A DNA stretch of 40,122 bases from an uncultured Alistipes sp. (GTDB lineage: Bacteria; Bacteroidota; Bacteroidia; Bacteroidales; Rikenellaceae): contig CANQGQ010000017.1 in NCBI GenBank assembly GCA_947623305.1, positions 1-40,122 of the forward strand. Reading direction: 5' to 3'. The position numbers and the translations under genes were made by a program. The notes under the pieces were generated by a model. It saw only the letters and a program-made list of their open reading frames with translations, did no database searches and was not told the DNA's origin. Numbering within the stretch: the first letter of the stretch is position 1; the number at the start of each line of letters is the position of its first letter. Shown piece after piece: positions 8,296-16,371 of this stretch.

Positions 8296-8302
8296 ATATT
8301 TG
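8271..8302 (+). promoter_or_regulatory. Bacteroidetes-type promoter for a plus-strand transcript
   Basis: TTTG at 8271-8274, a 20-base spacer, then TATATTTG at 8295-8302. This matches the Bacteroidetes primary-sigma consensus TTTG-N19-21-TAnnTTTG exactly. No protein-coding gene follows on the plus strand before the convergent GH97 gene, so the transcript would be non-coding. The expected start is near 8307-8310. Confidence 0.6.
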
Positions 8303-8303
8303 T

Positions 8304-8335
8304 CTTCGGAACAAGTGAATATACCTGTTCCGAAG
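8304..8335. repeat. Perfect 10-base inverted repeat
   Basis: CTTCGGAACA at 8304-8313 is an exact reverse complement of TGTTCCGAAG at 8326-8335. The inner bases add G-C and T-A pairs (8315-8316 with 8323-8324). It lies directly at the expected start of the plus-strand transcript, so it could be its 5' hairpin, or a dimeric protein-binding site upstream of the RteC-like gene. Confidence 0.65.
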
Positions 8336-8480
8336 TCCTGTCTTCACCACCCGAAATCGCTAATTAATAGGAGACGGATAGGATGATAGGTAACTTGTGT
8401 AACAAGCACGAGTCAGCCTATTCTTTCGTCGGGTTTTAGCGAGCCTCGGGTGGTATAAGCTGAACTCGTGCTCTTTTGTA
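8309..8480 (+). ncRNA. Candidate structured small RNA with interleaved (pseudoknot) arms
   Basis: Two pairs of complementary arms occur in the order A-B-A'-B'. A at 8346-8362 (ACCACCCGAAATCGCTA) pairs with A' at 8437-8454 (TAGCGAGCCTCGGGTGGT) apart from small internal mismatches. B at 8405-8417 (AGCACGAGT, C, AGC) pairs with B' at 8459-8472 (GCT, GA, ACTCGTGCT). B' is followed by CTTTTGT, as in an intrinsic terminator. A small hairpin CTTGT-GTA-ACAAG (8394-8406) overlaps the start of B, and AGACGGATA (8373-8381) can pair with TATCGTCT just after the end. A consensus promoter precedes it. I do not recognise a known RNA family: no tmRNA tag, SRP loop, RNase P or common riboswitch core is visible. 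The transcript ends are inferred. Confidence 0.5.
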
Positions 8481-8604
8481 TCGTCTATTCAAATTTCATC
8501 ATTTTTCTTTGCAGATAGTTAAAAATAAAGGTTTTCAAAATCCCGAAGCCTTGTTTTAGTATAGCGGCGCAAGCTACAGAAGCAGGGAGAGAAACGTACT
8601 CATC
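8481..8604. other. Convergent intergenic stretch, no gene seen
   Basis: This stretch lies between the candidate RNA and the end of the eleven-gene minus-strand operon. I see no coding frame with a start and usable length. On the minus strand a weak AAGG/CCTT hairpin followed by TTTATTTTT (around 8525-8555) might terminate the operon, but the stem is only four pairs, so I do not call it a terminator. Confidence 0.4.
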
Positions 8605-10572
8605 TTATTCGGTTTGTGGGATGAACGATACGGCCATGCCGCCGCGGGCGGCCATTCGGATTTCAAGCGTGTCGGCAGCCGTTACCGTGCGGGTCTCTAT
8701 GCGGTAGGATTCGGGGTTTTCGTCCGAATCGGCGGCATCGGCATAGAGCGTTGCCGTGTAGGTCGTGCCGGGTTCGAGGAACGAGAGGGGCTGTTGCAGG
8801 GCTCGGGACTCATCGTTCGTGCCGGCGCCGAGGAAGAAGCGGTCGCCCGCCTGCCGGACTACGACGATATAGTCGCCTATTTCGCCCTGCAATGCGCAGG
8901 AACGGTCGCAGTCGGCATCGAAGTCGCGGAAGAACTGAAAGGCGGGATGACCTTCGTAATTTTCCAAAAGGTCGGCGGCCATCTGCAACGGCGAATAGAG
9001 GATGACCCAGTTGGCTATTTGCCGCGCCAATGTCGTTTTTATGCAGCAATGGGCGTTGGGGCCGTTCCACTCGGTGCGCCCCGGGTCGGCCTTAGCCGTC
9101 AAGTAGTCAATGTCGAAGATGCCGGGCGTATAGTCCATCGGGCCGCCCAGAAGCCGCACGAAAGGAAGCGTACAGAGGTATTCGGCCGAGTTGCCCTCGC
9201 TCCAAGCGTTCCATTCCATGCCGCGGGCCCCCTCGCGGGTCATCATGTTGGGCCACGTGCGGCGTATGCCCGTATCCTTGATGGGTTCGTGGACGTCGAG
9301 TAGGATGCCGTACCGGGCTGCCGTCTCCACTACACGCTGGTAGTGCTGCACGCCGTACTGCGAATGGTGCAGGTAGCCACCTGCAAATCCCCCGGCATAA
9401 CCCGTTTTGAGTGTATGCACGCCCAACTCGGCGTAGCGGGCGAAAGCACACTCCATCTTGGCTTCGTATTCGGGAATGTTGCCGCCCGTTTCGTTGTGCA
9501 TCCACAGCTCCACGCCCTTTTCGCGGGCATACGCAGCGATGCGTTCGAGGTCGAAATCCGCATAAGGCTCCAGATAGTCGAAATGCTGGTCGCTGCCCCA
9601 GCTCTCCCAACCGCGGTTCCAACCCTCGAAGAGCGCGCCCTGTATATTGTTGGCCGCCGCGAAGTCGATATGCCTTATGGCGTTTTCGGTTGTCGCTCCG
9701 TGACGCGGGCCCATGGTCCAGGTCTGCGTACCCAAGTGCATGCCCCACCAGACACCCACGTACTTCTGCGGCATGATCCACGAGGTGTCGGCGATTTTCG
9801 AGGGTTCGTTCAGGTTCAGAATCAACGACGAATTGATAAGGTCTACGGCCCGGTCTCCCAACTGAATCGTCCGCCACGGCGTGGTGAACGTGCCCGGGAT
9901 GTAGGCTTTCACGCCGTCGGGCAGCGGTGAGAGGTCGGCTTTCAGAACGCCCCGCCCGTCGCGCCGCAGCACCATTTCGGGCCAGTCGTAGAGGGCCGCT
10001 TCGTGCACCGAACCGTAGACGCCGCCCGGGGTGCGGAACGCGAAAGGCGTGTTGGCGTCGGCGATTTCGGCTACCGGCAGCTCGCGATATGGGAGTTCGT
10101 AAGTCTCGAAGTTGCCCGGAATCGACCACGACAACGTGCCGACTTCGTCGGCAAAACGGAACTCGGTCAGTTCGTCCGTTACGATGAGCGAATCCGGAAG
10201 ATTCAGTTCGTAGCGCAGCGCAACGCCGTCATCGTAGGCTCGAAAACGAAGCGTGAGTCCATTGTCCAACCGTACTGCCATCTCGTTGCAGCGGTTGCGG
10301 TGATGTTTGTTCTCACCCCAAGGGGCCTCCCAAGTTTCGTTAAAAGAACGGTGCAGCACGTCGGCGACCGCCGCTCCGGCGAACACACCTTCGCGCGTTG
10401 CAATGCCGAGCGCCGAAGGGCGAACGAGCGTGTCGCCGTCGCGCAGGACGGCATAGGTCATGGTCGCGGCGTCGAACGCCACGACGTTACGCCCGTCGGG
10501 CGAGGTCGAAATCGTTTTCGGGGTGCAGCCCGCCGTCGCGGCGGCTGCGAGCAGCATAAGCAGTCGTTTCAT
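8605..10572 (-). CDS. GH97 family glycoside hydrolase, inverting (SusB-like) type, predicted alpha-glucosidase
   Basis: A 655-residue lipoprotein (AAAATAGC lipobox; Cys at about 16, followed by TPKTISTS without acidic residues, so probably periplasmic). Residues 25-270 form the N-terminal GH97 beta-domain, then the barrel (YVGVWWGMHLG, GALFEGWNRGWE) and a C-terminal beta-domain. Glutamates are at about residues 361 (HNETGG), 428 (HEPIK) and 452 (GMEWNAW). Their spacing of about 67 and 24 equals that of Glu439, Glu508 and Glu532 in SusB. This supports the inverting branch, whose known activity is alpha-glucosidase, rather than the retaining alpha-galactosidase branch. It overlaps the preceding GH92 gene by four bases (ATGA) and is the last gene of the operon. 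In an N-glycan context it may remove terminal glucose from glucosylated high-mannose chains; that substrate is inferred. Confidence 0.88.
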   Translation of the reverse strand: MKRLLMLLAAAATAGCTPKTISTSPDGRNVVAFDAATMTYAVLRDGDTLVRPSALGIATREGVFAGAAVADVLHRSFNETWEAPWGENKHHRNRCNEMAVRLDNGLTLRFRAYDDGVALRYELNLPDSLIVTDELTEFRFADEVGTLSWSIPGNFETYELPYRELPVAEIADANTPFAFRTPGGVYGSVHEAALYDWPEMVLRRDGRGVLKADLSPLPDGVKAYIPGTFTTPWRTIQLGDRAVDLINSSLILNLNEPSKIADTSWIMPQKYVGVWWGMHLGTQTWTMGPRHGATTENAIRHIDFAAANNIQGALFEGWNRGWESWGSDQHFDYLEPYADFDLERIAAYAREKGVELWMHNETGGNIPEYEAKMECAFARYAELGVHTLKTGYAGGFAGGYLHHSQYGVQHYQRVVETAARYGILLDVHEPIKDTGIRRTWPNMMTREGARGMEWNAWSEGNSAEYLCTLPFVRLLGGPMDYTPGIFDIDYLTAKADPGRTEWNGPNAHCCIKTTLARQIANWVILYSPLQMAADLLENYEGHPAFQFFRDFDADCDRSCALQGEIGDYIVVVRQAGDRFFLGAGTNDESRALQQPLSFLEPGTTYTATLYADAADSDENPESYRIETRTVTAADTLEIRMAARGGMAVSFIPQTE

Positions 10573-12803
10573 CGGATATAGGGTTCGTTAGTCATCTCGA
10601 AGCGTATCTTTGCGCCGTCTTTGAGCGCGGAGTATCGGAGGAAGGGTTTTTCGAGTGTCTTGCCGTCCAAGGTCATGCGGCGGACGCAGCGGTTCGCAGG
10701 GCTGTTGTCCGGCGCGTCGATCGTAATCGTTCCACCGTTTTCGAGACGTATCGTCGCCTTGCGGAAAAGCGGCGAGCCCACGGCGTACTCGTCCGCCCCG
10801 GGGCAGACGGGATAGAACCCGAGGGCCGAGAAGACGTACCATGCCGAGGTCTGGCCGTTGTCTTCGTCGCCGCAATAGCCGTCGGGCTTCGAGGAATAGA
10901 GCCTATCCATTACTTCACGTGTCCACCATTGGGCTTTTGCAGGCTCGCCGGCATAGTCGTAGAGGTAGATCATGTGCTGTGCGGGCTGGTTGCCGTGGGC
11001 GTAGTTGCCCATATCAGCCACCTGCATCTCGGTGATTTCGTGGATGCGCACGCCGTAGTAGCTGTCATCGTAAATCGGCGGCACCACAAATACCGAATCG
11101 AGCATTTTTCGAAATTCGGCTTTACCGCCCATCGCCTCGGCCAGACCCTCCACGTCGTGGAACACCGACCATGTGTAGTGCCATGCGTTGCCCTCGGTGT
11201 AGGCGTCGCCCCACTTGTAGGGGCTGAAAGGCGACTGGAACGCCCCGTCGGCCTTGCGGCCGCGCATGAGGCGCGTTTCGGGGTCGAAGACGTTGCGCCA
11301 GTTCTGCGAAGCCCGTTCCAACATTGCAGCGTCCTCTTTCTTACCCAGCTTTTTGGCCACCTGTGCAATGCACCAGTCGTCGTAGGCGTATTCCAACGTG
11401 CGGGCCACGTTCTCGTTGATGCCCTTGTCGTAGGGGACATATCCCAACGTGTTGTAGTATTCGTGCCCGAGGCGTCCGGTCGAGGAGACCGTTGGATGTA
11501 CTTTCGTGCGGCCCGAAAGCATTGCTTCGTAGAGTATCGCGACTTCCTCTGCGGGCGTTATCCCTTTGAGGATGGCATCGGAGACCACCGAGGCCGAGTT
11601 GTTGCCTACCATGCAACTGCGATGGCCCGGGCTCGCCCATTCGGGTAGGAAGCCGCTCTTGCAGTAGGCGTTGGCCAGGCCGGCCTGCATCTTGGCATTC
11701 TCCGACGGATAGACGAGGTTCAACAGCGGGAATAGCGCACGGAAGGTGTCCCAGAAGCCGGTGTCAGTGTACATATATCCGGCAAGCACTTGGCCGTTGT
11801 AGGGACTATAATGAATGGGCTTGCCGTCGGCGTCGATCTCGTAGAACTTGCGCGGAAAGAGCGTCGAGCGGTAGAGGCACGAATAGAAAGTGCGCAGCTG
11901 CTCCTCGCTGCCGCCCGAGACCTCGATGCGGCCCAAGACCTCGTCCCAACGCGCCTGCGCGCGGTCCCGGATTTCGTCGAACGAAGCGTCGCCAACCTCG
12001 GCCCGGAGGTTGCGCAGGGCCTGCTCCGCGGAGATGAACGACGAAGCGACGCGGGCCGTAATCTGCTCGCCGCGACGGGTCGTGAAATAAACGACCGCCA
12101 AGGCATGGTCATCCTCGACCGTCGGGTCTTTCCGCTCGCTCGTTCCGTCGAAGAGCCGGAACGATTCGAATGGCCGGTCGAACTTCACTACGAACCAGTT
12201 GCGGAAGTTGTCGGGCACGCCGCCGCTGTTGCGCGTGGTGTACCCCACGACGGTACGGTTATCGACAATCTCCACGCACGAACCTCGGTCGAAGGCATCG
12301 ACGACGATGCCGCTTTCGTCGCTCTCGGGAAAGGTGAAGCGCAGCATAACGGCGCGGTCGGTGGGTGCGATTTCGGCCCGCACGTCATGGTCGGCAAGGT
12401 AGACCGAATAATAATAGGGCCGCGCCTCCTCGCTTTGGTGCGAAAACCAACTGCGGCGGCTCTCCTCGTCCACCTTGTTGCGCCCGCGCACGGGCATCAA
12501 CGAGAACTGTCCGTAGTCGTTGATCCATGGCGAGGGCTGGTGGGTCTGCTTAAAGCCGCAGATCGTGTGCGCACCATAGGTATAAATCCATCCATCGCCC
12601 ATCTTGCCGGTCTGGGGCGTCCAGAAGTTCATGCCCCAAGGCAAAGCAACGGCCGGATAGGTGTTGCCCGTCGAGAGCGTGTAGTCCGACTGCGTACCCA
12701 CGAGCGTAGAGACGTACTCCGAGGGACGAAGGGATGGTTCGGGTTGTGGCGACGATGCGCAACCAACGAATGCGAAAAGTGCGCAAACAAATATCTTTTT
12801 CAT
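10569..12803 (-). CDS. GH92 exo-alpha-mannosidase, predicted alpha-1,2-specific
   Basis: A 744-residue lipoprotein (ALFAFVGC lipobox, then ASSPQPEP; no acidic export signal, so probably periplasmic). It has the two-domain GH92 layout: N-terminal beta-sandwich (TLVGTQSDYTLSTGNTYPAV) and a C-terminal helical barrel. TEGNAWHYTW carries the likely catalytic acid, a RIHE motif follows 51 residues later, and GDEDNGQTSAWY begins about 109 residues after the acid. These spacings equal those I recall for Glu533, His584-Glu585 and Asp642/Asp644 in the calcium-dependent alpha-1,2-mannosidase BT3990, where the His-Glu pair marks alpha-1,2 specificity. It would trim alpha-1,2-mannose from Man7-9 glycans. 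It lies 11 bases after the GH92-GH125 gene and overlaps GH97 by four bases. The family is certain; the linkage is inferred from motif spacing. Confidence 0.92.
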   Translation of the reverse strand: MKKIFVCALFAFVGCASSPQPEPSLRPSEYVSTLVGTQSDYTLSTGNTYPAVALPWGMNFWTPQTGKMGDGWIYTYGAHTICGFKQTHQPSPWINDYGQFSLMPVRGRNKVDEESRRSWFSHQSEEARPYYYSVYLADHDVRAEIAPTDRAVMLRFTFPESDESGIVVDAFDRGSCVEIVDNRTVVGYTTRNSGGVPDNFRNWFVVKFDRPFESFRLFDGTSERKDPTVEDDHALAVVYFTTRRGEQITARVASSFISAEQALRNLRAEVGDASFDEIRDRAQARWDEVLGRIEVSGGSEEQLRTFYSCLYRSTLFPRKFYEIDADGKPIHYSPYNGQVLAGYMYTDTGFWDTFRALFPLLNLVYPSENAKMQAGLANAYCKSGFLPEWASPGHRSCMVGNNSASVVSDAILKGITPAEEVAILYEAMLSGRTKVHPTVSSTGRLGHEYYNTLGYVPYDKGINENVARTLEYAYDDWCIAQVAKKLGKKEDAAMLERASQNWRNVFDPETRLMRGRKADGAFQSPFSPYKWGDAYTEGNAWHYTWSVFHDVEGLAEAMGGKAEFRKMLDSVFVVPPIYDDSYYGVRIHEITEMQVADMGNYAHGNQPAQHMIYLYDYAGEPAKAQWWTREVMDRLYSSKPDGYCGDEDNGQTSAWYVFSALGFYPVCPGADEYAVGSPLFRKATIRLENGGTITIDAPDNSPANRCVRRMTLDGKTLEKPFLRYSALKDGAKIRFEMTNEPYIR

Positions 12804-12814
12804 TTCAAGGTCAG

Positions 12815-15800
12815 TCAGTTTATCGAATTCAACAAATCTATTTTTCCGTCATTCACCAATTTAAGGATCAACTCCCCGAACAGGCTGTTCTGCCAGGCGA
12901 ACCACGGCCGCGTGAAGTCGGCGGCATCGTGGCGTGAGAACGATTCGTGCATGAATCCCGTACCGGCGTCGGTGGTCATCAACTGCACGATGCAGTCGCG
13001 CAGCTCCGCATCGTCGGTCGCTGTGAAGGCCCGCATCAAGATGCTCATGGGCCAGATCATCTCCACACCGATATGGGGGCCGCCGATGCCCTCGCCCGCT
13101 GCACCGCGCCAGAACCAAGGGTTTTCCTCGCTCCACACGAAGCGGCGGGTGTTTTCATATACGGGGTCGGTGCGCTCCACGTCGCCCAAATAGGCCATCG
13201 CCAAGAGCGACGGCACGTTGGCATCGTCCATCAACTGCCGCGAGCCGAAGCCGTCCACTTCGTAAGCGAAGATTTTTCCGTATTTCGGATGATCCACGAC
13301 GGCGTATTTTTGCAGCGCCGCAGCCACTTCATCGGCCAGCACCATGCACTCGTCGGCGAGGACCTGCTCGCCGTTCACGGCCACCAATATCTCGGCAGCC
13401 TTGCGGAGCGACGTAACGGCCATAAAGTTCGCTGGCACGAGAAATCCGAAGGTCGTAGCATCGTCCGAGGGCCGGAACGCCGAAGCGATCAACCCCACAG
13501 GCTTGACCGGATTGCCGCGACCTACGTGGCAGCGGGTGTCTAACTGACGGTCGGTGCGGCGCAGGAACCGATAGTCGCCCGGCCCCTCTTTCATTTGCTG
13601 CTCGCGCAGCGTTGCAAGGATGGCCCGCATGGCCGCCACCCACTGGGCATCGAATACCGACGGGTCGCCCGTACTCTTCCAGTAATGGTAAGCCAAACGG
13701 ATCGGATAGCAATGCGAGTCGATCTCCCATTTGCGTTCGAAGACCCACGGACTTTGTTCGTTGCCCGGGTAGCCGACATCCTGACCGGCACCTGTCGGCC
13801 CATCGTTGAAGGCATTCGCGTAGGGGTCGATGTTGATTAACTTGAACTGTCGCCGGAGCACTCCCGCAATCATCCGTTGCAAGGCGGGGTCGCTGCCGCA
13901 CAACTGCACGTAGGGCCACACCTGCGCCCCCGAATCGCGCAGCCACATGGCGGGTATGTCGCCCGTGTAAACGTAGGTATCGGGGTTGCCGTCGGCATCC
14001 TCGCGATAGTGCACCGTCGTGTCGAGCGTGTTGGGGAAACAGTTGCGGAACATCCAGCGGAGGCGCTCGTTGGTCAAGAGACCGCACACGCGCTCGATCT
14101 CGGCCTCGACGGCCTCCGATACGAAAAGCCGCTGTTCAGGTGCAGGCCGCCGATCGGCGTACTCCACCGGTTCGTCGGGGCAGTACCATATTCGAGGTTC
14201 GGCACCCATCTCGAAGCGCAGTTCGCCGCCCCGCATGAGGTCGGCATAGGAGATATAAGGCTTGGTGTAAGGCCGATCGTCGAGCCATACGTGCTGAATG
14301 TATTTGTTTTTGGCAGAGTTGTTTTTCGCTACGATCGCGAATTTGCCGTCCGGCACCGTGATTTCGATCCGGTCGAACAGGGGCGAGCCGAACCAGTAAC
14401 GGCCGCCCGCGGGTTCGACTTCGTACAAGCCCATCGACGAGAGGAGATACCATGCCGACATTTGCCCCACGTCCTCGTTGCCCGCCAGGCCGTCGGGTGT
14501 GGCGTGGTAGAGCGTCCCGAGCACCTCGCGGACTTTCTCCGCCGTTTTCCACGGCTGCCCCAGCATCGTATAGAGGTAGAGCGTGGCGTGCGAGGGTTCG
14601 TTGCCGTGAGCGTACTGGCCGATCAGGCCCGAAATGTCGGGCGAAATCTCCGCACCCTCGATGACGGACGAAACAGTAAAGAGCGAATCCAACTTTTCGA
14701 TCATCCGCGCGCGGCTTCCGAAGCACGCCTGCAAGCCCCGCACGTCGTGCGGCACGAGCCACGTGTACTGCCAGGCATTGCCCTCGCAGTAGTCGTCGGC
14801 GCGGTGAGTCGAGGCGAACGGATTGAACGGCGTACGCCAGCTGCCGCGCGAGTTGCGGCCCCGCAGGAAGCCTGTCGAAGCGTCGAACAGATGACGGTAC
14901 GAATGACTGCGCTCGGTGAAATAGGCCGCATCCTCGGTTTTGCCCAATGCCTCGGCGGCGCGGGCGGCGGCTCCGTCGGCCAAGGCGTATTCGAGGTCGT
15001 AGGCCACCGCTTCGTTGAACAGATCGCAGGGAATGTAACCGTATTTCATTTTGAGGCCGTTTCCGCGTTCGGGATTCATGGCCGTTTTGCGGATCGCCTC
15101 GTAGGCTCGCTCGCGGTCGATGCCCGCGAGGTTCTTCACTACGGCATCGGCCACCACGCAGATGCCCGGATTGCCCACCATGCAGTCGGTTTCGTTGCCC
15201 CACAGATGCCACACCGGAAGGCGGCCCTGCTCATCGGCTATATCGAGCATCGTATTGATGATGTCGGTCATGCGCTCGGGCTGCGTGAGGGTCAGCAGCG
15301 GCATCTTGGCTCGGTAGGTGTCCCACAGCGAGAAGACTGTGTAGGTCGCATGACCGGGGGCGGCATGCACTTCGCCGTCGGCTCCGCGATAGGTGCCGTC
15401 CGCGTCGCAGAACGTAACGGGGGCGATCATCGTGTGGTAGAGGGCCGTATAGAAGATCGTGCGGGCCATCGTGTCAGCGGTTTCGATCCGGATTTTCGAG
15501 AGTTCGCCGTTCCATGCCGCATCGGCCGCAGCTGCCGTAGCCTCGAAGTCCCAGCCGGGAAGCTCCGCCGCGAGGTTCCTTTTCGCGCCCTCGATGCTCA
15601 CGGGCGAGAGGGCCACCTTCAGCAGGATTCGTTCACCCTCGGCCGTTGTGAACGATGCGCGGCCGTAGTGCTCGCCGACCAGTTCGAATTTCGCGAACGG
15701 TTTCGAGAACTCCGCTGCGAAAAATACTTTCTGATCCTTGGCCCAACCTGTCGAGTGTCGCCAGCCCGTGATGTGGCGGTCTCCCTCGGCTTCCAAATGC

Positions 15801-16363
15801 GTTTCGGTTGCCCTGTCCCAACAGCCGCCGTTTTCAAGGTCGAAGACTACGGCTGCTTCGTCTGATGCTGGGAATGTATAACGGTGCAGCCCCACGCGCG
15901 TAGTGGCTGTCATCTCGGCCGTGATGCCATAGCGCACGAGCGGCACCGAGTAGTAGCCCGGACGTGCAACCTCGCGCTGCCGGTCGGCATACGACCAGAG
16001 ACCCGACTGCGGATCGTCAGCCGAGCCACGGGCATACGCGACTTCGCCCACGACGGGCATGACCGTGATGTCGAACAGATCGCCGATGCCCGTGCCGGAC
16101 AGGTGCGTGTGCGAGAAGCCGATGACGGTCGAGTCGCTTTCGTGATAGCCCGAGCACCAGTCCCATTGCTGCGGGATGCTCGTCGGGCCCACTTGCACCA
16201 TACCGAATGGCACGTTGGCACCCACAAATACATGGCCGTGGCCGCCCGTGCCTATTTTAGGATCGACGTATCGGGTGTAATCAGCGGTTGCGTGCGGCGG
16301 TTGCGTGCAGGCTGCGGCCAACAAGAACGCTGTACATGCGGAAAAAAGTAATTTCGGATTCAT
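12815..16363 (-). CDS. GH92-GH125 fusion: two-domain alpha-mannosidase
   Basis: A single 1182-residue frame. It has a lipoprotein signal (FLLAAAC, then TQPPHATA, probably periplasmic), a full GH92 module at about residues 25-735 (YVDPKIGTGGHGHVF, EGNAWQYTWLVPHDV, YAHGNEPSH at about 586, GNEDVGQMSAWY), and then a full GH125 module at about 745-1182. GH125 marks are DIPAMWLRDSGAQVWPY, RKWEIDSHCYP, DANVPSLLAMAY and GIGGPHIGVEMIWP. GH125 enzymes are exo-alpha-1,6-mannosidases and GH92 enzymes exo-alpha-mannosidases of several linkages. The GH92 half lacks the RIHE pair, so it is probably not alpha-1,2. The GH125 half has no signal of its own. Start: ATG 16363 opens the signal peptide; an ATG at 16375 overlapping the previous stop (ATGA) would add four residues. 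The extra open frame upstream of both is not used. Confidence 0.92.
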   Translation of the reverse strand: MNPKLLFSACTAFLLAAACTQPPHATADYTRYVDPKIGTGGHGHVFVGANVPFGMVQVGPTSIPQQWDWCSGYHESDSTVIGFSHTHLSGTGIGDLFDITVMPVVGEVAYARGSADDPQSGLWSYADRQREVARPGYYSVPLVRYGITAEMTATTRVGLHRYTFPASDEAAVVFDLENGGCWDRATETHLEAEGDRHITGWRHSTGWAKDQKVFFAAEFSKPFAKFELVGEHYGRASFTTAEGERILLKVALSPVSIEGAKRNLAAELPGWDFEATAAAADAAWNGELSKIRIETADTMARTIFYTALYHTMIAPVTFCDADGTYRGADGEVHAAPGHATYTVFSLWDTYRAKMPLLTLTQPERMTDIINTMLDIADEQGRLPVWHLWGNETDCMVGNPGICVVADAVVKNLAGIDRERAYEAIRKTAMNPERGNGLKMKYGYIPCDLFNEAVAYDLEYALADGAAARAAEALGKTEDAAYFTERSHSYRHLFDASTGFLRGRNSRGSWRTPFNPFASTHRADDYCEGNAWQYTWLVPHDVRGLQACFGSRARMIEKLDSLFTVSSVIEGAEISPDISGLIGQYAHGNEPSHATLYLYTMLGQPWKTAEKVREVLGTLYHATPDGLAGNEDVGQMSAWYLLSSMGLYEVEPAGGRYWFGSPLFDRIEITVPDGKFAIVAKNNSAKNKYIQHVWLDDRPYTKPYISYADLMRGGELRFEMGAEPRIWYCPDEPVEYADRRPAPEQRLFVSEAVEAEIERVCGLLTNERLRWMFRNCFPNTLDTTVHYREDADGNPDTYVYTGDIPAMWLRDSGAQVWPYVQLCGSDPALQRMIAGVLRRQFKLINIDPYANAFNDGPTGAGQDVGYPGNEQSPWVFERKWEIDSHCYPIRLAYHYWKSTGDPSVFDAQWVAAMRAILATLREQQMKEGPGDYRFLRRTDRQLDTRCHVGRGNPVKPVGLIASAFRPSDDATTFGFLVPANFMAVTSLRKAAEILVAVNGEQVLADECMVLADEVAAALQKYAVVDHPKYGKIFAYEVDGFGSRQLMDDANVPSLLAMAYLGDVERTDPVYENTRRFVWSEENPWFWRGAAGEGIGGPHIGVEMIWPMSILMRAFTATDDAELRDCIVQLMTTDAGTGFMHESFSRHDAADFTRPWFAWQNSLFGELILKLVNDGKIDLLNSIN

Positions 16364-16371
16364 ATGAAATA

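Noticed and set aside
8346..8454. Invertible promoter flanked by inverted repeats
   Set aside because: The arms are imperfect, no TAnnTTTG motif lies between them on either strand, and no recombinase gene is near. Interleaving with a second arm pair favours RNA structure.
8340..8490. Hammerhead or HDV-like ribozyme, tmRNA, RNase P or SRP RNA
   Set aside because: The CUGANGA core, a tmRNA tag frame, the RNase P conserved segments and the SRP apical loop are not found; HDV arm spacing does not fit.
11790..13193. A 467-codon plus-strand open frame across the GH92/GH92-GH125 junction
   Set aside because: It crosses two real genes on the other strand and has no recognisable motif or leader.
13877..15865. 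A 662-codon open frame on the plus strand opposite the GH92-GH125 gene
   Set aside because: It is an antisense shadow produced by GC-rich codon use; its translation has no domain, is rich in Arg/His/Val, and the opposite strand encodes two complete enzyme modules.
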